64,000 bases of DNA from Pyxidicoccus caerfyrddinensis. Its GTDB lineage: Bacteria; Myxococcota; Myxococcia; Myxococcales; Myxococcaceae. Positions 17,820 through 25,303 of the stretch are shown here, one piece after another. The notes under the pieces are model-generated. The model saw only the letters and a program-made list of their open reading frames with translations, made no database searches and was not told the origin of the DNA. The first letter of the stretch is position 1, and each line of letters starts with the position of its first letter. The position numbers were made by a program, and so were the translations under genes. The DNA is taken from the NCBI RefSeq assembly GCF_010894405.1, contig NZ_JAAIYA010000018.1, positions 1 through 64,000 of the forward strand, read 5' to 3'.

Positions 17820-18398
17820 ATGAACGTGAAACACATCATCCGTGGTGGCGCTGTTCTGGGATTGGTGCTGACGGGCTGTGGTGGTCCGCAGACGGAGGAG
17901 GTTGCGTCTTCGGAGCTGGGGAGCACGGAGCAGGGGCTCCAGCTCATCACCAACAGCGGCTTCGAGGCGGCTCCGTCCGGTAGCTACAACTACACGGTCC
18001 TCACCACGGGCGCGACGACGCTCACGAACTGGACCATCGGCGGCAGCATCAAGGTGATGCACAGCACCTACAAGACGCCGAACAGCGGCACCAAGTCCGT
18101 GGACCTCAACGGCATGGGTGCGGGCAGCATCTCGCAGACGATTCCCACGGTGGTGGGCGGCGGGTACACGGTGAAGTTCTGGGTGGCCAACAGCCCGGGC
18201 TGTACGGGCCTCAACCGCTCCGCGAAGCTCACCTACGGCCCCTCCACCGCGAGCTTCACGAACTCGCTCGCGGGCTGGACGCAGCGGACGTACGTGTTCA
18301 ACGCCACGACGACGAGCACGCTCATCAAGCTGGAGAGCACGTCGACTGGCACGACCTGCGGCATCGCCGTGGACGACCTCACGGTCGACGGCCCGTGA
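17820..18398 (+). CDS. Lipoprotein with DUF642-like carbohydrate-binding fold
   Basis: A 192-residue lipoprotein. The signal peptide ends in the clear lipobox LTGC (Cys20). After a short acidic linker, residues about 42-192 form one beta-sandwich: it starts NSGFEAAP, has a WTIGGSIKVM strand and SVDLNGMGAGSISQTI, and closes with the GIAVDDLTVDG strand. This pattern is typical of DUF642/CBM-like domains that bind polysaccharide at the cell surface. The ATG at 17820 follows AAGGGGG. The preceding 170 bp is AT-richer than usual (17699-17735) and probably carries the promoter, but no hexamers stand out. Confidence 0.78.
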   Translation: MNVKHIIRGGAVLGLVLTGCGGPQTEEVASSELGSTEQGLQLITNSGFEAAPSGSYNYTVLTTGATTLTNWTIGGSIKVMHSTYKTPNSGTKSVDLNGMGAGSISQTIPTVVGGGYTVKFWVANSPGCTGLNRSAKLTYGPSTASFTNSLAGWTQRTYVFNATTTSTLIKLESTSTGTTCGIAVDDLTVDGP

Positions 18399-18551
18399 TT
18401 CACGCGTAGTCGCGCGCCCGGGAGGGGCACCGTGGCTCCCTCCGGATGCGTGCCCCGTCCTGGCCCGTGGCACGTGGAGGACTTCGGGAGTCGTCCTCCT
18501 TCTGCACGCGCTGCCGTAGCGTCATGCCCTTCAGAAGCTGGAGGACCCTGC

Positions 18552-20015
18552 ATGACGCTTCGACAGGTTGGTGCAGTACTCATGGTGCTCCTGACCGCTT
18601 GCGGAAGCACTCCACGTGTCTCGCGCTCCTCAGCGGATGGCGGCGAGGGCAGCCCCGCGGCGGCTCGTTACGGCTTGCTCGTCCTCTCTCCTCGAAGCAC
18701 CCCTGTGTCGCCTGTCGAGGTGGATGAGGACGACTTCATGGAAGCGGTGACGAGGCTGGCTCGCGAAGCCCGGCCCGTCGAGATGCCCCGGGAGGAGGCC
18801 CGGCAGTTGCTCGCCCAGGCCCTGTCTCAGGTGGAAGGCGAACATGTCATCCGGCTGGCTCCCGTGAACGTGAGCGTTGGCGCGTCGCGGGTTGAAGCGG
18901 AGCTGACGCGCGAGTACCTGCGCTGGTGCCAGCGCATGCAAGGCGGCGGTGACTGTTTGCGCCTGCTGGTGGATGGCCCGACCGTGCGCGGTGACGACCG
19001 GTATGCACTGGCGCTGGCGATTTCGCTGGGCTCGGTGCTGGGGGAAACGACCAAGGCACTCAAGGGCATGGTGCAGCCGTCGGCCGTGCTGTCCCTGCTG
19101 GTGTGGGCGGCCGTCGTCTACCTGCTGCTGTGGGCACTACCCGACCCGCTCTCCAAAACCATCGCGGCGGGGATGACGGTGTTGCTGCTGGGCTGGCTGG
19201 GCGTGGACACGGTGTGGAGCCTGATGCGTGGCTGGGTGCGGCTGGTGGAGGACGCCGATCGGGCCACCACCTTCGATGAGCTGAGCAAGGTCGGAGAGAC
19301 GTTCGGCCGGGTGATGGGCGAGAACACCGCGCGCGTGCTGGTGATGGTGGCCACGGCGGCCCTCGGTGGCGCGGTGCCGAAGCTGGCGAAGTTGATGCCG
19401 AAGCTGCCCGGCTTCTCGCAGGCGGCCGTGCAGGCCGAAGCACAGGGAGGGCTCCGGCTCGCGGCAATAGCCGAGGTGGAGTCGGTGGCGGTCTCGTCCG
19501 AGGGCACCTTCTCCGTCCTGATGAAGAGCCCGGGGAGCCGGGCGGGCGCGGCGACCGCGGAATCAGAGGCCGCGGTTACCACCATCATCCGGCACCAGGG
19601 CGGCAACCGGCAGGTGCTTACCAACGGTCAGCGGTGGCACGTGCCCGCGAACAAGCCGCTGAAGGAACTCCCAGCGGCAGACCCCGTTGGAGACCGGCTG
19701 CAGGCCGCTGCTGCCCGCAGTGCCGAGCGCTGGAGCGCGCGAGGTCCTGATGCCGACGAGCTCATCGCCATCCAGCGTGCCGCGGCACAGGGCAAGACGT
19801 GGCTGGCGCGATTGTTGGAACGGCAATCCAGGGGCCGCTTCGTGGAGAGTGAGTTGAGGAGACAATTCCCCGAGCTGCGATGGAGCCGGACCGGAGTCGA
19901 CGCCGTTGATCCTGCAACAGGGTACAGATACGAAGTTCTCTCGGGGACGGTCTCCAACCTGGCCCTGCATGGGCAGCGCATGGCAGACGCCCTGTTCCGG
20001 ATGATCACCTTCTGA
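18552..20015 (+). CDS. sitA5: SitA5-like polymorphic lipoprotein toxin
   Basis: A 487-residue lipoprotein toxin. The signal peptide ends in the lipobox LTAC (Cys17). An alpha-helical region (about 45-170) is followed by two close hydrophobic segments (about 180-197 and 205-225) and a variable linker. The C-terminal toxin domain starts near residue 400; its last 59 residues carry Glu432, an Asp pair at 450/453 (GVDAVDPATG) and Glu461 in YEVLSGT, a layout like a small PD-(D/E)xK nuclease. SitA proteins are known in Myxococcus as lipid-tethered toxins passed between kin by TraA/TraB outer-membrane exchange; the family name is my recognition, the nuclease call is inference. The start follows GGAGG. 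Confidence 0.78.
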   Translation: MTLRQVGAVLMVLLTACGSTPRVSRSSADGGEGSPAAARYGLLVLSPRSTPVSPVEVDEDDFMEAVTRLAREARPVEMPREEARQLLAQALSQVEGEHVIRLAPVNVSVGASRVEAELTREYLRWCQRMQGGGDCLRLLVDGPTVRGDDRYALALAISLGSVLGETTKALKGMVQPSAVLSLLVWAAVVYLLLWALPDPLSKTIAAGMTVLLLGWLGVDTVWSLMRGWVRLVEDADRATTFDELSKVGETFGRVMGENTARVLVMVATAALGGAVPKLAKLMPKLPGFSQAAVQAEAQGGLRLAAIAEVESVAVSSEGTFSVLMKSPGSRAGAATAESEAAVTTIIRHQGGNRQVLTNGQRWHVPANKPLKELPAADPVGDRLQAAAARSAERWSARGPDADELIAIQRAAAQGKTWLARLLERQSRGRFVESELRRQFPELRWSRTGVDAVDPATGYRYEVLSGTVSNLALHGQRMADALFRMITF

Positions 20016-20038
20016 GCGCGCCAGCGGAGTGAGGCTCC

Positions 20039-20632
20039 ATGATTCAGTTCCGAGATACAGAACTCGTGAACGAGCGGCTCGAGCTGAACAGCAAGACCGA
20101 GCACTACTACCTCGGTCATCACCTGACCTTGCGCAGCTGCACGCTCGTCATCGGAGTGCCGGCCAGCGCGCTGACCATCGCCAGGACACGCCTCATCGAC
20201 TGCTCCATCGAGGTGAAGAAGTCACTCAAGCACTTCCGCTGGGACGAGGTCTTCGTGAAGGGCTGTCGCTTCACGGGCACCCTGAGCGGCAATGACTTCG
20301 GCCGCTGGCCGGACTTCGAGGCAGGGGGCATCGAGGACTGCGACTTCTCGGGCGCCCAACTCGATGGGTGCCGGTTCATCGGCTGTGACGCCAGCACCCT
20401 GCGGTTCCCCTCATGGCCGTGCTTCACCGTGCTCGACCCTGCTCGGAGGAGTCGTGAGCTGGCGGCGCTCCCATGGCCCGGTCAGCTCGGAATCGTGGTG
20501 GGCACGTTCTCGAAGTACCCGCCGTCCACGGCGGCCGTGACGTTCTCCGCGACAAGGCTCGCCAAGGAGTCTGGCACCACCGAGCACGAAATCCGCGCCG
20601 TGCTTGAGCAGGTGGACGGCGTGAAGCTGTAG
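20039..20632 (+). CDS. Candidate immunity protein with pentapeptide-like repeats
   Basis: A 197-residue cytoplasmic protein without signal peptide, 23 bp after the toxin gene. The central part reads as a right-handed beta helix of pentapeptide-like turns: LTLRSCTLVI, ARTRLIDCSI, VFVKGCRFTG, GIEDCDFSGAQLDGCRFIGCDAS, with Phe/Leu or Cys at the inward positions. Such folds mimic DNA or cap proteins. Position directly behind a SitA-type toxin, co-orientation and absence of export signals make it the cognate immunity protein (a SitI equivalent). The Shine-Dalgarno is GGAG with the ATG at 20039. Confidence 0.75.
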   Translation: MIQFRDTELVNERLELNSKTEHYYLGHHLTLRSCTLVIGVPASALTIARTRLIDCSIEVKKSLKHFRWDEVFVKGCRFTGTLSGNDFGRWPDFEAGGIEDCDFSGAQLDGCRFIGCDASTLRFPSWPCFTVLDPARRSRELAALPWPGQLGIVVGTFSKYPPSTAAVTFSATRLAKESGTTEHEIRAVLEQVDGVKL

Positions 20633-20655
20633 TCGTCCCGAGCCTCGGGCCTACT

Positions 20656-21828
20656 TCAGAACATGTGCCCGAACGTCAGGTAGAACCGCCCCCGTCCGGT
20701 CTCCGTGGAGCGCGCATAGTCCGCGCGCACCGTGGCGGCACGACGCGACAGGCGCACGCCGCCGCCGATTCCCGGGTGCCACTCGTACCACTTGCCGTCC
20801 GGCACGCCCGGGTGCCACACGCGGCCGAAGTCCATGAACACCACCGCGCCCAGCTTCATGCTCTGGCCGAACATCTGCAGGTTCGCCGCCTGGAACCGCA
20901 GCTCCGTGTTGCTGAACGCCTTGATGTTCCCCGAGAAGCGGTTGCGCTCAATCCCGCGCACGCTGCTCATCCCGCCGATGCCCTCGGACACGTTGACGCC
21001 GCCCGTGTTGCTCCACTCGTAGAACGGCACGTCGCCGAACAGCATGTCGAGCGTCAGCCGGTGCGCCAGCGTCAGCCGCGACGACAGCTTGATGTAGCGC
21101 CGCTCGCTCAGCGTGATGCCCGCGTACTGGTACCTGCTCCCCGTCGCGCTGCCCGACACGCGCAGCGCCAGCTCCTCCACGCCGCCCACCGTCGGGTCCG
21201 ACTCGTCGTCGCGCGTGTCCCAGAGCACGCCCGCCAGAAGCTGCCCCGTGGAGCCACCCTCGATGCCGAGCGGCTTCTGCTTCGCCAGCATGGACGCCTC
21301 CTCCGAGTCCACGCTCGTGTACCGCCACCCGTAGCCCAGGTACGACTGGAGCGGGTGCGTCAGGCCGAACGGCCGCCCGCGCAGGCGCACCCAGAAGCCC
21401 GGCGAACCCTTGTCGAAGTTGTAGCGAGGGTCATCCTCATCGCCGCGGAAGTCCGGGGCGGACTTGTTGCCCGCGCCGAAGAAGGGACTGCGCATCTCCC
21501 GCCGGTACTCCAGCCGCCCCTCCAGCCGCAGCGGGCCGATGAGCTGCGGCCCGTCGTAGCGCAGGTAGTGGGTCTGCACGCCGCGGGTGCTGAAGAACAC
21601 CTGCGCGCCAATGGCGTGCGCGTACGGCACCTTCCCCGGCGCATACAGGTACATGCCGCCCACGCCGCCGTAGCCGAAGCCGTGGTCCGAGTTGAAGCTC
21701 ACCAGCGGCAGCGCAATCGCGTCGACGCCGGACTCCTTCTTCGCGGGTTGCAGCCCGGGCGCGGGCTGTGGTGGCACCACCGGGGCGGCGGCCAGGCTGG
21801 CGAGGATGAGGACGGCGGGAATCATCAT
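20656..21828 (-). CDS. BamA/TamA (Omp85)-type outer-membrane barrel without POTRA domains
   Basis: A 390-residue outer-membrane protein: a signal peptide (residues 1-16), a proline-rich linker, then a barrel of alternating strands through to a terminal FYLTFGHMF, whose last Phe is the standard outer-membrane insertion signal. The VRGIERNRFSGN block near residue 285 corresponds to the VRG[FY] motif of the Omp85 lid loop. At under 400 residues it lacks the POTRA repeats of BamA, as in surface-antigen D15-like or lipase-associated barrels. It is convergent with the immunity gene (23 bp) and divergent from the phosphatase gene. The cargo is unknown. Confidence 0.82.
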   Translation of the reverse strand: MMIPAVLILASLAAAPVVPPQPAPGLQPAKKESGVDAIALPLVSFNSDHGFGYGGVGGMYLYAPGKVPYAHAIGAQVFFSTRGVQTHYLRYDGPQLIGPLRLEGRLEYRREMRSPFFGAGNKSAPDFRGDEDDPRYNFDKGSPGFWVRLRGRPFGLTHPLQSYLGYGWRYTSVDSEEASMLAKQKPLGIEGGSTGQLLAGVLWDTRDDESDPTVGGVEELALRVSGSATGSRYQYAGITLSERRYIKLSSRLTLAHRLTLDMLFGDVPFYEWSNTGGVNVSEGIGGMSSVRGIERNRFSGNIKAFSNTELRFQAANLQMFGQSMKLGAVVFMDFGRVWHPGVPDGKWYEWHPGIGGGVRLSRRAATVRADYARSTETGRGRFYLTFGHMF

Positions 21829-21983
21829 TGGGGGGCCGCTCTGAACTGTCAGAGGAACGAAAACATCCCGAACACCGGAACGGCCCAGGCCGCTTGCCTA
21901 CCCACCAGCAGACCAGGCTGCTGGCGAAGGCGAGCGGCCCCCCGAGTGCTCATTTTGCCTCGCGGGGGAGGGGAGGCGTCAAC

Positions 21984-23570
21984 GTGAGCGGTGTAATCAG
22001 CCCAGCCATGCACATGTGGGCCAACGGTCTGGTACGTCGTATTGGCTCAAAGGTTCCACCGTCGCCGCAACGCCGGCCGAGGAATGTGGTCATCGTGCAC
22101 CTTGACGGTGTGCCGAAGACCCTCCTGGACGAGGCCATTGTCGCCGGAAAGATGCCGTTTTTCTCGAGTCTCGTCCGCTCTGGCACCTTTCACCTGGAAG
22201 ACGCGTTCTGGGGCGCACCCACGTCCACGCCCTATTTCCAGGCGGGGCTGCTGTACGGGATGCGGCACTCCAACCTGCCGGCGTACTCCTGGTACGACCG
22301 CGAGCTGGGCCGCAAGGTGCAGATGAACACGCCGGCGGACGCGCTCGAAATCGACCAGCGCCTGCGCGGCGCGGGGCGCACCAGCCTGCTCGACGGCGGC
22401 GGACACGGGTACTTCTCGCTGTTCCGCGCGGGCGCGAACAACGCGCTCAGCATGAGCACGCTGGCCAGCTTCAAGCTGATGGCCCGCTCGTTCTCCTACG
22501 AGATGATGGGCCTGTCCGCGGCGCGCACGCGCGGCATCTTCGCGTACCTGCGCTCGCTGGGCATGGACACGTGGCACGCGGCGCGCGAGGTGCGGCACTG
22601 GGCGCGCTCCATCCGCGACTGGCGCCACGAGCAGGGCTTCCTCCTGAGCCGCGTCCTCCTGCAGCGGCTGGGCTGGAGCTTCGCGCACACCAAGGCGCTG
22701 GTGGACATGGTGCGCGGCGTGCCGGCCGTCTACCTCGTCTACGGCAACTACGACGAGGTGGCCCACCGCCGCGGGCCCCGCTCGCAGCTCGCGCTCGATG
22801 AGCTGCACCGCGTGGATGCGTACCTCGCGGAGCTCTACGCGGTGGCGCGCACCGTGGAGCGGCCCTACGACGTCGTCATCCTCTCCGACCACGGGCACGT
22901 GGACAGCCTGCCGCTGGAGCGGCGCCGCGGACAGCGCCTGGAGCAGTGGCTGCTGGAAGGCGGAGACGGGAGCCCGCTCTCCGAGGACGTGGTGCGCGGC
23001 CTCTGCGAAGGCCGCGTCCGTCCCGAGCCGGACACCACTCCGCGCGCCCCCTTCACCCCGGTGGTCATGGAGTGCGGCAACTTCGCGCACGTGTATCTCT
23101 CTGGGGGGCGCCAGCCGCTGGAGGCCCGTGAGCTGCTCGCGCGCTTCCCGCAGGTGCTCGCGCGCGTCACGCGCAGCCCGGAGATTGGCATCGTCGCGAT
23201 GCGGCGCGGCCACTCCGCGGTGGCCGTGGTGAAGGGCGGCGTGTATGGCCCGGAGGAGCTGGACCATGCGCCGCTGTCCCCCGAGTTCAGCAAGCGCGCG
23301 GTGGCGGACTTCCTCCGAGGGTTGCCGTCGATGACGACGGCGGGCGACGTGGTGCTCTTCGGCGAAGCGGTGCAGCGCGGCGGCACCGTGGGCTTCGCGT
23401 GGGAGTTCGGCTCGCACGGGGGCCTCACGCGCACGGAGGCCAACAGCCTGGTGGCGTGGCCGGCCGACGCGCCGGTGGACCTGTCCGGCCTGGGCCACTG
23501 CGTGCAGCTCCACGAGCGGCTGGCGGAGGCATACCTGGACCCGGCACCGGCCCTCAGGTTGGTGCTGTGA
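21984..23570 (+). CDS. Alkaline-phosphatase-superfamily hydrolase
   Basis: A 528-residue member of the alkaline phosphatase / phosphodiesterase superfamily. It opens with VVIVHLDGVPKTLLDEAI (metal-binding Asp) and has TPYFQAGLLYG with candidate Thr nucleophiles (PTSTP). Further metal ligands lie in YGNYDEVAHRRG and ILSDHGHVDS, and there is a late GSHGG. The GTG at 21984 is chosen because GGGAGG sits 8 nt upstream; the ATG at 22008 has no such site. Eleven bp later a LPG-synthase-like membrane gene follows, behind a strong Shine-Dalgarno. The pair probably acts on membrane lipid head groups or glycolipid precursors (inference). Confidence 0.82.
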   Translation: MSGVISPAMHMWANGLVRRIGSKVPPSPQRRPRNVVIVHLDGVPKTLLDEAIVAGKMPFFSSLVRSGTFHLEDAFWGAPTSTPYFQAGLLYGMRHSNLPAYSWYDRELGRKVQMNTPADALEIDQRLRGAGRTSLLDGGGHGYFSLFRAGANNALSMSTLASFKLMARSFSYEMMGLSAARTRGIFAYLRSLGMDTWHAAREVRHWARSIRDWRHEQGFLLSRVLLQRLGWSFAHTKALVDMVRGVPAVYLVYGNYDEVAHRRGPRSQLALDELHRVDAYLAELYAVARTVERPYDVVILSDHGHVDSLPLERRRGQRLEQWLLEGGDGSPLSEDVVRGLCEGRVRPEPDTTPRAPFTPVVMECGNFAHVYLSGGRQPLEARELLARFPQVLARVTRSPEIGIVAMRRGHSAVAVVKGGVYGPEELDHAPLSPEFSKRAVADFLRGLPSMTTAGDVVLFGEAVQRGGTVGFAWEFGSHGGLTRTEANSLVAWPADAPVDLSGLGHCVQLHERLAEAYLDPAPALRLVL

Positions 23571-23581
23571 GGGGGAGGGGA

Positions 23582-24667
23582 ATGAGTCCCACGCAAGGGA
23601 GCGGAGGCCGTACGCTCATCAAGGCCCTGCTGGCGGCGCTGGGGCTGGTGCTGTCCGTCGTCCTCCTGTCCACGGCCTTCTTCAAGTGGAACCTGCGCGG
23701 CGCGGGAGCGCTGCTCCAGCCGCGCTTCCCGCTGGACGAGTTCGTGCGTGCTCTGCCCGGCCACCTCGTGTGGCTGCTGCCCTTCCTCCTCCTGCAGGCC
23801 TCGGTGATTCCGCTGCGCGCGGTGCAGTGGCAGAGCACCCTGCGCCGGCCGGTGCCGCTGAAGGAGCGCTACCACCTGGTGGCGATTGGGGCCTTCGTGC
23901 ACAACGCGCTGCCGGGGAAGCTGGGCGATGTGATGCGCTCGTTCCTGCTGTCGCGCACGCAGCGCATCCCCTTCCTGCGCTGCCTGGGCTCGGTGGGCGT
24001 GTGCAAGCTGATGGAGTTCGCCGCGCTGATGCTGCTCGTCTCCGCGTCGCTGCTGGGCCCCTTCGGCGGGACGCTGGCCCGCTTCCAGGGCGAGCTGAAG
24101 GTGGCCGTCTACCTCTGCATCGGCCTGGTGGCGTTGGTGGTGCTGCTGGCCCACTGGTCCGCGCCGCTCGCGCATGCGATGCACCGCCGCCACAAGCTGC
24201 CCCGGCTGGAGAGCTTCCTCCACCACCTGAGCGAGGGCCTGGGCACCGCGCGCTCCTTCGTCGGCATGGCGCGAGTCTTCGTCTTCTCCGTGGGCCCGGT
24301 GCTGGCCTCCGCGCTGGCGTACGGCATGGCGCTGCACGGCATCGGCATCAGCGGGGGACTCTTCGCGGGGGCCGTCGTCCTGGGCGCCATCTCCCTGGGC
24401 CAGTCGCTGCCCGGCGTGCCTGCCGGCATGGGCCTCTACTACTTCGTCACCAGCTGGGCGGCTCGCAGCCTGGGCGCCACGCCGGAGGACGCCGCGGCCT
24501 TCTCCACGCTCACCCACCTGGGCACCGTCATCAGCCAGGTGGCCGTGGGCGCCTGGTCCGTGCACGTGCGGAAGATTCGGATTCGCGACCTGCGCAAGGG
24601 CGGCAGCCTGGCGCGCGAGGCCGCGCACCACGTGGCCCATGACGCCGTGGAGCCCGCGCCGCCCTGA
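23582..24667 (+). CDS. Lysylphosphatidylglycerol-synthase-type membrane protein (UPF0104/flippase-like)
   Basis: A 361-residue polytopic membrane protein, with about eight hydrophobic segments, of the family formed by the transmembrane domain of MprF. Visible signatures are FVHNALPGKLGDVMRSFLLSR (the conserved N-A-x-P-G-x-x-G-E/D-x-x-R motif), the central LPGVPAGMGLYYF and a late THLGTVISQVAVG helix. It lacks the aminoacyltransferase domain, so it is more likely a lipid flippase than a lysyl transferase. The Shine-Dalgarno GGGGGAGGGG lies between the upstream TGA and this ATG, so the two genes form one operon. Confidence 0.85.
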   Translation: MSPTQGSGGRTLIKALLAALGLVLSVVLLSTAFFKWNLRGAGALLQPRFPLDEFVRALPGHLVWLLPFLLLQASVIPLRAVQWQSTLRRPVPLKERYHLVAIGAFVHNALPGKLGDVMRSFLLSRTQRIPFLRCLGSVGVCKLMEFAALMLLVSASLLGPFGGTLARFQGELKVAVYLCIGLVALVVLLAHWSAPLAHAMHRRHKLPRLESFLHHLSEGLGTARSFVGMARVFVFSVGPVLASALAYGMALHGIGISGGLFAGAVVLGAISLGQSLPGVPAGMGLYYFVTSWAARSLGATPEDAAAFSTLTHLGTVISQVAVGAWSVHVRKIRIRDLRKGGSLAREAAHHVAHDAVEPAPP

Positions 24668-24716
24668 ACGAGGGGCGCCGAAGCGGGCTCCGGAATCCAG
24701 ACCTCCAGAAAGCGAA

Positions 24717-24748
24717 AAGGGGCCCCGGTTCGGAAACCGGGACCCCTT
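24717..24748. terminator. Bidirectional intrinsic terminator
   Basis: A 14-bp stem with one mismatch (AAGGGGCCCCGGTT with AACCGGGACCCCTT) and a 4-nt loop, followed by U-rich sequence on the minus strand (TTTTCGCTTT). It ends tRNA-Leu transcription from the right and probably also the rightward lipid operon. Confidence 0.8.
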
Positions 24749-24758
24749 ATCAACTTCA

Positions 24759-24842
24759 TGCCCAGGAGAGGACTCGAACCTCCATGCCCTTGCAGGCGCT
24801 AGACCCTGAATCTAGTGTGTCTACCAATTCCACCACCTGGGC
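24759..24842 (-). tRNA. tRNA-Leu (anticodon CAG)
   Basis: An 84-nt class II tRNA. The acceptor arms GCCCAGG and CCTGGGC pair, with discriminator A at 24759. The D-arm region is GTGGTGGAATTGGTAGACAC, and the anticodon stem CTAGA/TCTAG holds the loop TTCAGGG, giving CAG. A long variable arm (GCGCCTGCAAGGGCAT) precedes the T arm GAGGTTCGAGTCCTC. CCA is not encoded. CUG is the dominant Leu codon in this genome. Confidence 0.96.
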
Positions 24843-24924
24843 GGGTGGGGCTTTGCTGCCGGTGCTGCGATGGGCGAGACGTATAGATTTCCTGCCCGGC
24901 CTCGTCAAGCACTACGTAACAACC

Positions 24925-25302
24925 CTACTTCTTCAGCGGCCATTTCCCCTCGGCCTCGAGCGCGCGGCGCAGGGCGGGGTTCTCGTCCATGAAGGCGGTG
25001 AGGGACTCCTCGGTGATCTCCACCTGGATGTCCTCGGAGCCCAGCTCCGTCTGACAGCTCAACCGGGAGTACGGGCGGACGTCGAACCCCATGTCCAGGC
25101 GGTCGGCTTCCGCGTCCGTCTGCTCGCTCAGCGAGTCGAGGCCCTTGCGCACCCAGATATGGCAGGTGGAGCAGGCGCAGACGCCGCCGCAGCTGTGGCC
25201 CACCTGGGCGCCGCACGTTTCCGCGGCGTCCAGCAGGGTGGTGCCGGTGGGCACGTCGGCGCTGACCTCGGCCAGCGGGCTCTTGAAGGTCACCTTCGGC
25301 AC
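24925..25302 (-). CDS. fdx: Isc-type [2Fe-2S] ferredoxin
   Basis: A 125-residue ferredoxin that supplies electrons for Fe-S cluster assembly on IscU. Cluster ligands are in the adrenodoxin-type pattern: HSCGGVCACSTCHIW (Cys38, Cys43 or nearby, Cys46) and a distal Cys in RLSCQTEL. A C-terminal extension of about 25 residues (EITEESLTAFMDENPALRRALE) goes beyond the E. coli protein. It is the last gene of the isc operon; its start lies 1 bp from the hscA stop. Confidence 0.92.
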   Translation of the reverse strand: MPKVTFKSPLAEVSADVPTGTTLLDAAETCGAQVGHSCGGVCACSTCHIWVRKGLDSLSEQTDAEADRLDMGFDVRPYSRLSCQTELGSEDIQVEITEESLTAFMDENPALRRALEAEGKWPLKK

Positions 25303-25303
25303 G

